Origin: Stercorarius parasiticus
Taxonomy: Eukaryota; Chordata; Aves; Charadriiformes; Stercorariidae
Direction of reading: 5' to 3'
Length of the DNA: 64,000 nucleotides
Assembly (NCBI GenBank): GCA_013396915.1
Contig: VWZL01000819.1
Span: forward strand, 372,001-436,000
A model generated the notes under the pieces. It had not been told where the DNA came from and searched no databases. It saw only the letters and a program-made list of their open reading frames with translations. The position numbers were made by a program, and so were the translations under genes. Shown here in pieces: positions 26,701 to 38,700 of the stretch; within the stretch, counting starts at the first letter, position 1, and each line of letters starts with the position of its first letter.

Positions 26701-29700
26701 AAAATTAAACACAAGCTTCCCATAATCCTCCCCATAATTCCCAAGCCTCCCATAATCCTGCATGTACTGTCCCCAGTACGCAGTCCTGCTGTAGTTTGGG
26801 ATGCTGTGGTTTACAAAGAGTTTATTGGGGCTAGCTGGTGTCTCAATACCATTGCATGGATTAGTTACACAGGTTATTGAGAGAGATTTTGGCTGCAACA
26901 AGCATGCTGATGTGCCAGACTGACTTCCTCAAGCCTGGGACTGGAGCATTCAGGCAGACTCTGGGCAACAGCTTGGCAGCCTGGTGCCCCAACCCTGTCA
27001 ACAGGGCAAGCCAGATGTCTTCCAAACTTCAGTCAGCCGTGACTGTCTCTTTTCCTGCTCCTCCACACTGTGAAATGAACTTGGTTCTGATAATCTGGTG
27101 CTTCAGTGACCGGCACCTTGCGCTCTCTCCCAGATGACAATGGTCTTGAACAGGCTCTCCCCCACTGCCAGGAGCGTTTCTGTCTCTGCTCGAACAGACT
27201 GTGCAGTCCGGCAAATCCTAGCAGCAGCTCTGTTGCTAAGAGAAGTAATTTGAGTGGGTTGCATGCTAGCTTTCAGTCTGAAATGTCATCTCTGAGGCGT
27301 AATCTTTTATTTAGCTAAATATAGTAGTAAGAAAAGTCACAGTGGGAGTAGTCAGGGCAGTATTCTCTGTAGCCTAGTTTAACTGCTTAGAAGCAGTTAA
27401 AGCTTTGCCTGTAGCAGAGCAGGAGGGAGGGAAACCTCTCCATTTATGGAGAAGTCATCCTTGTAGCCTTCTATTAAGATTTTTAAGATGTGTGCTTTGG
27501 GTTTTCATGCTGTTAATTTCTCTTTTCTAGATGAAACCACTGAGCCAGAAAGTTCTTCCAGAGATTAAATTGGAGCCCCATGAAGTGGATCAGTTCCTGA
27601 ACCTGTCTTCTAAGGAAGGTCTGTTAATTACCAACCCAAAACACAGGGGGAGATGACCAGAATGCACAATGAATGTACTTTACCCTGATTAAATATTTGG
27701 CTTCCCCATTCGCCATGTTAATCTTTAGGCTGAAGCTGTTGCCTTCTAGGGATTCAACTCAGGCTGCTAAAGAGCCGGCCTCTCTCTGATCCATTTATGT
27801 GTTTTTTCTTTTTTTCCTCCCCTTGCTCATCACAAAGAAAATGATCCCTTTTTTGTCTGTAGCGTATTAAGAATTGTACAGTTGCTAGAGGGAACTTGAA
27901 TCCTTAAAGTACAGGATTATTTAAGGTAGAAATCAATTTGAGGGGACTTAACTAAGGCATAGAAGGCATGACGAGCGTAAGTGGAAACTTTACCGTTTTA
28001 ACCTCTGATACAATAGCAAGGTTGTGAGTTTATATGAAATTAAAAGTTTGGTGCTTCTGTTTGTAGCATATTAGTTTTAGTAGAGTTTTTAAGAGACACC
28101 AGGATCCCTTTGCACTAATCTTTAAATGAGGACGGAGGAGCAATGATCCCTACCCAGAAAGTTAAACGTGGTTTTGTCATACATAATATGTTAACCCAAA
28201 AAAAGTTTGAACGAGCCAAGTATTTGGGCTGAAATTTGTGCAGATAACTGTGTCTCAGTTATCTGATACTTGATATTCTGTTAATGAATTCATTTGTGTA
28301 GGTAATGAGAACTGCTCTAGGGAGAGAAGCAAGTGATGTAGCAGGTGGAAAAAGGGAGGCTATATCTCAACCCAGGGCATAGATTTGATTGCTCAGTTTG
28401 TGGGATTAAGGGCCTTGCTGTTTTTCAAGTGTATATCTTCTGGCAACTGCTAGAGTTAAGATGCTAGACAGAAAGTGATCATGTATAATAGCTTTTTTTT
28501 GTTACTATTTTTCTTCCTTCCTCCCCCACCACCCATTTGATCTTTTCAACTCAAATTTCCAAAATATAACAGAAGTGGAAGGTGGCAAATTCAGCCCTGT
28601 ATCTTCCTACTCCTAGTTTTCATTGCTGTGAATTTATCTCAGAGAAATTATGACTTTGTTATGGCTGTTTTGGGCATCTGCTAAATTGTCCATGTAATAG
28701 GAGTAGGTGAGACGTTGCCCTGTTTCTTTTGGTTCAGACCCATTTGGTTTTAAGTGGCACTTTGCTTGCCAGTTCTAGCATAGGTTCTTTTGGCTGCAAG
28801 TGCAGTAGAAGTTAGCTTATGGCCCTGGATAGCACAGTGTGAGAGCGGTTCCTGTCGTAGTTGCCTAAGCTGCTCCAGCTCCATCAGTACATTAAAGCCT
28901 TCACTGTAACTAGGTTGTTGCTTCCTCCCAGTTGTGCCAAACCACATCCTTAGGAGTCAGATTGTTTCTCTCCTCTCTGTTCATATAACACCTTGGACGT
29001 GATCCCTTCTCTTGAAAAATACTGGCAATTTGTTTAATCCACAGCAAAGTTAGGAAAGACTATTGTTTTTGCAAAGACAGCACACTGGCTCAAATCCTCT
29101 CTGTTAATGTGGTTTCCCAGGGACAGGGGACATGTACTGGAGGGTTATACTTAAACCTCAAAGCATTTGGAGAAGAAGCTGAAGTGTAGGTAGAAATGAC
29201 TGGAGCATATGCGCAGAGCGGTGTTTTGTCTGTTGAGCCTAAAGATAGCTGCTGCACTTCGTTCCTCCTTTGGAGACCTGCATGCTCTGAAAATCTTCCA
29301 AGTTGCCATTTTTCCCTGATCCATTTTTTAGCAGACAGTCCTAGTCTTGGAAATTGGGTGGTGGTCGTGGCTCTAGTAGAAATTTAAATTAGCACCTCAA
29401 AACCTTGTGTTATGTATCTCTCTTGCCATTTAGCAGTGGATCCCTTGCATTTGCCTCCAACCCCTCCCAGCAGCCATGGCAGTGACTCTGAAGGAGGGCA
29501 GAGCCCAGCTAGATCGCTCCCTCCTTCAAGCCCAATCCAGCTACAAGCCACAGCTAAAGTGACATCGCGCACAGCTTCAGCGCTCTCCAATTCCCCTCTC
29601 CTGACTGCACCACATGTAAGTTGGGCTGGCTTTTTCCTTCATCTATCTGTCTGTCTCTCTTTTTTTCTTTTTTTTTTCCTTTTTTTTTAATTACTGTTTT

Positions 29701-32700
29701 TGCCGTGGATTTGACCATCTCTAGTTAAAACTGCCAATCCAGTAATTCTTGCGCACTGGTCTGTTCTGTTCCCACAGAGAACAGCAGATGCCTCTCCTCA
29801 AAATTAAGACAGGGTTCAACAGTGTTATTAGGTTTCTCCCACCATGGGTTGTGTTTTGCGTTAGGGCCCAGCCCTGCTGGGTTAACCTGTCCCTAGTAGA
29901 TCTGCATCTGTCCTCTTGTCATGTCGAAAACAAGTGGTGATCTTTAGGGAGGGATTTTCAGCAGTGCTTTTCATTTTTTTCTTTCCCTGTTTGAGCCAAG
30001 GAAGGTTTTACTGTTGGCCTCAGTGTGTGCAGAGCTGGGCCGAGAACCATTTTGAGGGAATCCTGCCCCAAAGGTTCAGTCTCTGAATGGAAGCTATCTA
30101 AAAGGTCTTCCCCTTCCACTCATTCCCAATTGCAAGAGGCTGCTGTGTTAGCAGACAGAGTCCTCTCTGAAAGTGGGAGAGCTGCTGCCTCTCTTCCCTA
30201 ACACCCTTTTCTTTAGGGCTGTATCCGCTTACTGTTGTATTATTTGATTTCTATGACACTTGCAGAAATTACAGGGGACCGGCCCACTCATCCTGACAGA
30301 GGAGGAGAAGAGGACACTGATAGCAGAAGGGTACCCAATCCCTACCAAACTGCCCCTGACAAAAGCAGAGGAGAAAGTGCTGAAGAAAATACGCAGGAAA
30401 ATAAAAAACAAGGTAAATGTTAGTTAGCTATGCTGGGTAAGTCCTGTTCATCATTCATTTTAAAAAATGCTGTGACAATTCTGCAGTAATGGTCTGCGGT
30501 ACAGTTGAATCCTGTAAGATGTCTTTTAATAAAGTGGTTTTTTTGTTTCTAAAAACATCCATCAAATTGCCTGCCACTGTGACAATGTGCCTCTGTCTAG
30601 GTATTTACCTGAACACATGAACAATAGAGTATTTAGTAAGCAGGGTATCAAGTTGCTGTTGCTTGGCTCCATTTTAAAAACAGTACAATCCTACCCTTAT
30701 GGTAGGCAAGGACCTCTGTATTCTTTCCGCGGTGATGAAGGTGTTCTTTTCCGCTGTTTCATGTTTTAAAATCTGACTGTATATTTCAGTGCTCTAGTCT
30801 TTTGATCACTGAATTCCATGACCTTTAAATGAATGATTGATACTAAGGCTGTGAAATGCCCTATAAGTCTTTTCTGTCTTCCAACATGGGGAAGAGCCTA
30901 AAGATAGGAAAGAAAGCAGGTTGTTTTTTTTTTCAGACCTGGCCAGCTCACTTCTAGAAGATATTAGTACATCTTTGAAGGTTAATGCATTCTGTTATTG
31001 GTTTTGCAGATAGAGGTGTAAATTTGCCCACAGTGAATTGGAATTTTCTATTGTCATATATTTTTTTCAAAATTTTTGGAAGTGACCTTGTGCAATTTAG
31101 GTACCGCTTTCATATAATCAGTCATTTATATTGGAGGGGATCTCTGGCGGTCCTTTGGTCCACATCCTTGCTTTGAAAGCAGGGTCAGCTTAGAGCAAGT
31201 TGCCTGGGGACGTATCCAGTTATGTTTTCCTGTCTTGAAGGGTGACAAATCGCCAGCATCTCTGGGCAACCTGTCCCATATTAGGCTGCTCTTGTGGTAA
31301 AAACAAATAGATAGAATTCTTAATGTCCAATTGAAATTTCCTTTGTTGCAATTTGTATTTGATGCCTCTTGACATTTTGCTGTAAGCTTCTGAGAAGATT
31401 CTGACATCATCTTCACTACACAAGATAGTTGAAGACAGCAGTAGGATTCCCTCCTTAGCCTTCTCGTCTTCAGTCTGAACAAACTCAGCTTTCGCTGCCT
31501 TTCCTGATATGCCATGTGCTCCAGCGTGCTTATTATAGCTCCGTTCCTCCTCTGGGCTTGCTTCTGTACAACCAAAGTATTTATTTCAGAGCCACAAGCT
31601 GTACACTGTACTCAACTGTGGTCTTGCAGGCACTGAATAGAAGGGAAGAACCACTTCTCTCAACCTACTGGCTACAATCTTGTTAATGTGGATCTGGATC
31701 TGGTTGGCCGCCTTTGCTGTGGGGGTGTATTGCTGATTTATGTTTGACTTGTTCATCAGGACCTGCAAATCTTTTTCTACAAAGCTGCTTTCTAGCGCAT
31801 GCATGGGCTTTTTTTCTCCCAGATGCGTTGTCCTGGGACCATCTTTTAGTATTTGTCCTAGGATATTCTCTCCAGATGAATCTGACTTACTTTTTAAGGT
31901 TAGTTTTATAAAAGCAGGGAATGATCTTTTTCATACTACTGAGAGGAGCAGTCTTGCTTCAGGATGTGGAAACAGACCAAGTCAGTGCTTTGCTTACCAG
32001 GAATAGAAATGAGAACAGCGTGAAGGCTCAAATCGAGTAACATCAGGGCTTTTTACCAGTTTATTAATTCATCTCTGATGCTTTTTTTTCTATGCAAATA
32101 TTTGGTGTTTTTCTTCCTTTTCCCTTAGATCTCTGCCCAGGAAAGTAGAAGAAAAAAGAAAGAATACATGGACAGTCTGGAAAAAAAGTAAGCCAGCCTC
32201 CTTCCTGTTTCAAGCGGGCCAATAGCACTAGTTGCTGGACTGGGAAGGGATCCAGCTGTTGATGCTGGGACTGTTTGGTACACAGAGTGCCAGCTGCCAT
32301 CTCGTGGTTGTGACTGAGAAAAGGCCCTTCTGGCTTCTGCTTGTACATGTGCTGGGGTGCTGCATTCATAACTGTGTCTACCTCCAGCACGTTGCTAACA
32401 TGCCGACAGAGACTTTAAACCTTAAATAAAGCAAGGCCCATCTGCTGTCAGCCTCCTCCCTCATGCAACTCTGTTGGCCTAGAGGGTAGGCAGTGTCCAG
32501 GGAAAAGCGGATTCAAAGTGAATATATTCTATCTTCTAGTGTAGATGGATACAGAAATAGGAAGTGGGTGGGTCAAGACTGCTTGGGAAAATAAGCAGGA
32601 CTCAGGAAAACAGCATGTGACCCGTCAACTTCCTTTAGTGAGAAGGAGCCAAACCCCCAGTTAGTGATTTATATCCCAAATTAATCTTTCTCCAATAGAC

Positions 32701-35700
32701 AAGTATTCTAGTATTTCTTTTATGCACTTCACCAGGTGGATCTGTTAAACCCCTTGTACCATCTTTGGTGATATCCTTGATGTAATTTCCTTTTTTTCTT
32801 CTTATCTCTTTATGGATGAGTCTTCCTTTCTCAGAGGTATTCTTGTGAAATTCCACCATGTACATACAGATATCAAAGGTGTTTCCCTTTACCTTTTACC
32901 TTCTTGAAACCATTCTGTCTTTTTAGGAGTCCTGTATTTTTACTTGTACATCTTATGTGGCATGTCATAAGATAACTAACTTTAGTTTAGGAGGCTTCTA
33001 GGGGCAGTGTGGAAATGAGCACTCTGTTGTAAATGAATCTGCTTGGTTTATTAACCTCCCTAAACTTGAAATTCGAGGATCTGATTTCAGAAGCGTGGCA
33101 TTCATTAAATTGCTTGGTGTCTCATTCTAGCAATGAAATGCACACATTGAACACCTTTGCACAAAATACTTGATAACAGCATAAATTGCTTGGTGTCTCA
33201 TCCTAGCAATGAAACACACGCATTAAACACCTTTGCACAAAATACTTGATAACAACATAAATATAGCATGTTTTGTGAATTTTAAAATATCTGTCCCTTG
33301 GCCTGATGCACAGAGAAAACCTGAGCAGGGTCTTTGCCGTTGCTATTTCAAGGGGCAAAAAGTAGTGACAGCCCATCCTGAATGAGCTACACCTGCTGGG
33401 ATGTAGTTGAGCACTGTAAGCAGGTGCTCCACAGCTAGTAGTATCTTTTGCAATGTCTTTTACACCATGAAATATGATTAAAGATTATGACTGAAGTTCG
33501 TTGGTGTAACTTATCGTTAAATCTAGGCAAGATCATAGAGCTCGCTGTGAAAGCGTGTTTAACAAATGACTGATTTTTTACATTCCTTTTTCTTTCCTTG
33601 TACTGTCTCCAGAGTTGAGACTTGTTCAAATGAAAATAGTGAGCTGCGTAAGAAGGTTGAAGTCCTGGAGAATACTAACAGGTAAGGTACGAAGGGAATA
33701 AAACAAAACTGTACCATGATATTACAGTGAAAAGTGAAAACCTGGAAGTTAAGAGATCAATTGAAATGTGAAGAATAGCTGTATCTGATCTGGTTAATGT
33801 CAAGTTAAAATGAGGAAAGCCAGTTATCGTGACTGCAGTGTAACATAAATTGTAGAGGCTTTGATGTCAGGTCTTAAACTGTCTCCCTAGCCTGTGTTGT
33901 GCTCGAGAAACCTTTTAACAGTTTTCTTTGAGTTCTTCCACTGCCTAAGGAAACATGGTTAGTAGCACATAAAAACAAAAAAACTCCAACCCAACTCTCC
34001 AAATTGTCTTTATTAGTGAAAGACTGTTTTGACAGGAGACCTTGACCTGGAGCATCACACTTCCAGAAATTACAGTGCTGAAGCTCAAGAATCGTTATTA
34101 GTTCCTTCCAGACTACTAGATGTCATTGCAATTTTTGGGCACCCTTGGAACCATCTCACACCCCAGAATTTCCTTCATTTGGAGGGGAAAAATCAGCTTC
34201 TTGTTTCTTCATTTCTGAAGAAATGGGTGACTCAATGGTGTCTTTCTCAAAGAACAAGTGGCTGAAAATGTTCAAGAGCTGAGCTTTTAATCAGATGTTA
34301 GCTGAGAGTGGAGTGTCAGTCATGGTTTATGGTCAGTGTGTTTTCTAATGATGGCAAACTCCAATGAGCAGGTACTAGATAAGTCTGCTGTTAACACCTT
34401 CTAGTTAGAGGCATTTGTAGTGATGGTTGAATATTAGCGTTCAACATGATGGTTGCACTGAAGTGTAGGAGGAGGCTGGGTTTTGAAGATAAGACCCACG
34501 ATCATGGAAAATGGCCCTAGAGCTTGTCTGGCAGCCAATGTATTGCTAATTGAGTGGCATGTGTTGTTTCTAATCTCCGGATCCAATCTCTAATTTCATG
34601 GAGCCAGACCCTGTAGCACTGCAATTTGCTGAAGAGTCTCCCACACGCTGCTCATGCATAAAGACATCTGCTGCTTGTTTGAAGAGAGCCAAGACATTTC
34701 TGTGCCTCCTGTATCTTCCTCCAGGGTTTTATATAAAAGAACCAGGAATTGTTCTGTACATGTGGAGTAGGGTTTTCTGTCCCAGGATCTGTCCCAGGAG
34801 GTGCTGAAGCCAGCTGCAATAAGAAAAGGTGCAGCTGTGGATGAACCACTCAGGAACAACATGTTGTCAAGCCTAGAGTTCTTCTCCCCAGTTCAGCTAA
34901 ATTTGGCCAGCTGTTTTCATCTCGGACTTGTTGCGGATGCAGTCATGAGAACAGCTTTGTTGGTATTGTCCATCCTTTTATACAGGATCTTTAGCATCTT
35001 CTCTATTATTTGATGATCTTAATTGTCTCATGCTAAATACTCTAAAAATATTTAGCAAAGTGATATTATCTCCAAATCCTTCATACTCTGGGCATGTGGG
35101 ATGAGTTGAATTGTTTTCTTCCCTCTGCAGTAGTATTGATATTGATTTGTAATGTTCTGCAGAGAAGCAGATGTTCCTGACCCTCTGCACAGAAATTCTT
35201 GTAATTCATGGCAATGCTGTTTTTGCTATTTAGATACAAATCGTACCTAAAATCTGTTAAAGCTTCAAATTGAAGTACGGAGAAATGTGTAAAATTGTCT
35301 GCTTTCATCAAGCTTGAATTAGGTAACGTACCGCATTATGGGTTTTTTCACCATAACCCCAAAGAGCTACTTTTCTTATTTAGTGTATAATTGTTCAATG
35401 ATCTCATTCAGAGAATGGTTCTAAGCCCTTGTTTAATGTATGCTGTCCACTTCCTAGGGTGAATTCAAAACGTCTGGTTTCCTCATTGGTATTTGCAAAG
35501 AGCCTTGATGTGGCATCCAGAAACTGTTCAAATGTGTCAGAACTTCTCTTCACAGCATCCTATAGCTGGTACTTCCAGCTATGTCGATAGGTACTTCTCC
35601 TATATACAGTCAGGAATCAAAGTTCAAAGCAGTGATGGTCAAAATGATGCAGTGTCAGTTTATTTTTGGATGCCCAAATTTAAATGGTTAGGATTTTATT

Positions 35701-38700
35701 CGTCAAAATACCTAGCAGTCATACACACGTCTTATTTAATATGCCCAAAGAAGAGCCCCAGTTGACTTTAGCTGCAATTTTGAGTGTTCAATGCAGCAAA
35801 AAATGAAGACATTGTTGAAGGTCTTACCTAAAAGTAGATCTACAAACTTTGGAGCTGTTCTTTTGTTGTGAAATACTGTAAGAGTGGAAGAACGATAACA
35901 GGAAAATAAGTGCTGTGATTACATGTAAAAATGTTTATGCATTCAGTGTGGATGAAGACAAAGTTGGTATTTTACCTTGTTGGAAAATTGAGCTATAGCT
36001 GCTTACCGAAAAGTTCATGCGCATGTATGTGCTGTCAGTCAGTATCATGTTTTTATAGTTTGACTTGAGTTGAAAGGAACTGAAGGGCAATTTCCAAAAC
36101 TATTGAACAGCAGAGTTTCCTTTCAGGATGTGCGATCAGTTTTTTAGAGCATGTTATTCTATATATAGAATGCATTTTGCACAGTTACATACCTAAAGCT
36201 TCAGGGGAACCCTGCTTGCATTTCAAAATCTGGCTCCAGACCGTGGAAACACTAGAATTTCTTCTGGTAAAAATGATCCTAGTTTATTCTCAGCAACATG
36301 AAAAAATTTAGAGAAGAGTCTTCCCTGAGAGCCTGCCTTAGCCTGAAATTCTGGATCTGAAAATAAGTAATGTAAAAGGTGCAAGTGTGGTCAAAAACTT
36401 CACATCCAGAAGCATCTCCCTTGGCATTTATGCATCTTAAAATGCAAGGAAGGAGGCTGGGGATCAAGATGCGGGGGAGTTTTTAATTCTTATTACTCTG
36501 AGTGGGTGACTGCAGCATTTTTGGCACCTTCAGTATTAGAACACTAGCATATGTTTCCTCTCCTAATTTATGTGACTCAGTCCCTTAAAAGAAACCTGTC
36601 CAAGTTCCTTTCTAGGCAGTTTTCTCAAAACTAAGGAAGCACATTATTACACGTATATCTGTTATGTCTTGTAGCCACAAGTGAGCCAGGCTCTCATTGG
36701 TTTCAGTAGCATCTGAACGTGTGGGGTACTGCTGTCTTAAAAAGCAAAGCGTGTGAGAAGGAGCTGGCACCAAGGGTTGAACTGACTTGTCCCAGTCACC
36801 AAGAAGGCTTGATCCACTCATGTTTTGGCACTGGGACCAAAAGCAGAAACTGCCAATGATCTAGGGGGTTGAATATCGTCTCTGACACCAGCATTGTTCA
36901 GCTGCGAGCCATGGCTATTTGGGCTTAAAGACAGTGTTGAAACATCTGGTACTGTGTATGACGTATGAGAATTAGTTTTGCTTTTCACTTCTGTTGAGTC
37001 TGTATTTATCATAGAATCACAGAATCATAGAATTGTTTTGGTTGGAAGAGACCTTTAAGATCATGAAGTCCAACTGTTAACCTATCATTGCCAGGTTACC
37101 ACGAAACCATGTCCCTCAGCACTACATCTACATGTCTTTTAAATACCTCCAGGGTTGGACTCAACCACTTCCCTGGGCAGCATGTTCCAATGTTGACAAC
37201 CCTTTCAGTGAAGAAATTTCTCCTAATACTTGATCTAAACCTCCCCTGGTGCAACTTGAGGCCATTTCTTCTTGTCCTATCACTTGTTACTTGGGAGAAG
37301 AGACTGACCCCATCTCGCTACAACCTCCTTTCAGGTAGTCGTAGAGAGCAATAAGGTCTCCCCTCAGCCTCCTTTTCTTCAGTTCCCTCAGCTGCTCCTT
37401 ATAAGACTTGTTCTCTATAAATATATTGATGATCACTTTCTTGGAGAAATGATAGACAGAGGATCCAATTAGCATGTGGTTGAGAGTGTCTCACAGGGAC
37501 AATGCATGCAAGTAGCTGCTTGAGTTGCTCCCGTGGAGTAATGACTAGCAAGTTGTGTAGATCTCTACTCTGACAGACACGTTAAAGGCAGTGGCTTTAT
37601 AAATACAGTTGAGATGTTCTTACATTTCTCATGCTCCTGCTCAAGCTATTAAGCAGTCATCTAAAGATTAAGTTGCATATCAGTCTGACCCACCAAGGTT
37701 TATCAGCACCAAAGCTGTAAGACTTCACTGATTTGCATGGCTGTTCGTTTATTTGAGGCTGGTAAAGCCATTTTGCCAAGTCCTTTTCAAGGAGTGAAGG
37801 ATCTGGATTTAAGTTGCAGTGAGATATTTCGCACTTCACTTCAGACGACCCTCATAATAGTTGACAAAGCATGGCAGCCCCAGAGCAACTCCTTGTTTTC
37901 AAAGCAGCAGGACAGTGTTTTTATGCTGAAACATCTTTGATGAAAAATTGGTGGATTTTTTTCTTTGTAATTCAAATGAGGAAAAATTGTGGATTTTTTT
38001 CTGCTTTGAGGTATTCTGGTCTTTCAGTGAAAACCTTACCTTGAGACTTTCTCTCTTTCCTACAAATAGGACAGGCAGAGAAGGAATCTGTGTGCAGAGT
38101 TGGAAGACAGCAATTTTTCTCCCTCCTTATCAAAATTAGGTTTTGTTCCTCACAAAGTAGATAAATCCTCTGAAAAATCTTGATCAAAACAAACTGTGTT
38201 TGGTGTCCCCTAGAAACTGCTTTTTTTTCTTTAAATCAATGTTGTATTTTAAACATAAACACTGAATTGAAGAAGCCTCCCAGGTGGCTAGGTCCTGGAG
38301 TGACAAATTTCCTCTCCTTAATCAAAGTGTCACTGAAAGTAGAGGAGAAGCCTTCACTTGTTCCTTGCTTTGGTGGTCAAAGGGACTCTTCTGAAGGGGA
38401 ATACGTGAGCGTGCACACGAAAACAAGACATCACAGGCAGAGTGAATTTGCTGGCAGTGTGTGGAAGGGAGAGCAGGAGTCTTCAGTCACTTTACAGCTT
38501 TCTATGAGGTGCTTCCATTGGCAGGAAAAAGCGTGAAAGCACGTTCACACATCCTACAGAGGTGACCCTCTAATTGAATATCACTGGGAAACGTGTCAGA
38601 CACAGTGAAAATAATCCCTGTGGGTGCAAACCCCCTGATGCGTGTTGTCTTGGGATTTCATTTTCTCCTGTTAGGACTTAGCCACAGGCAGTTTGTTTCA

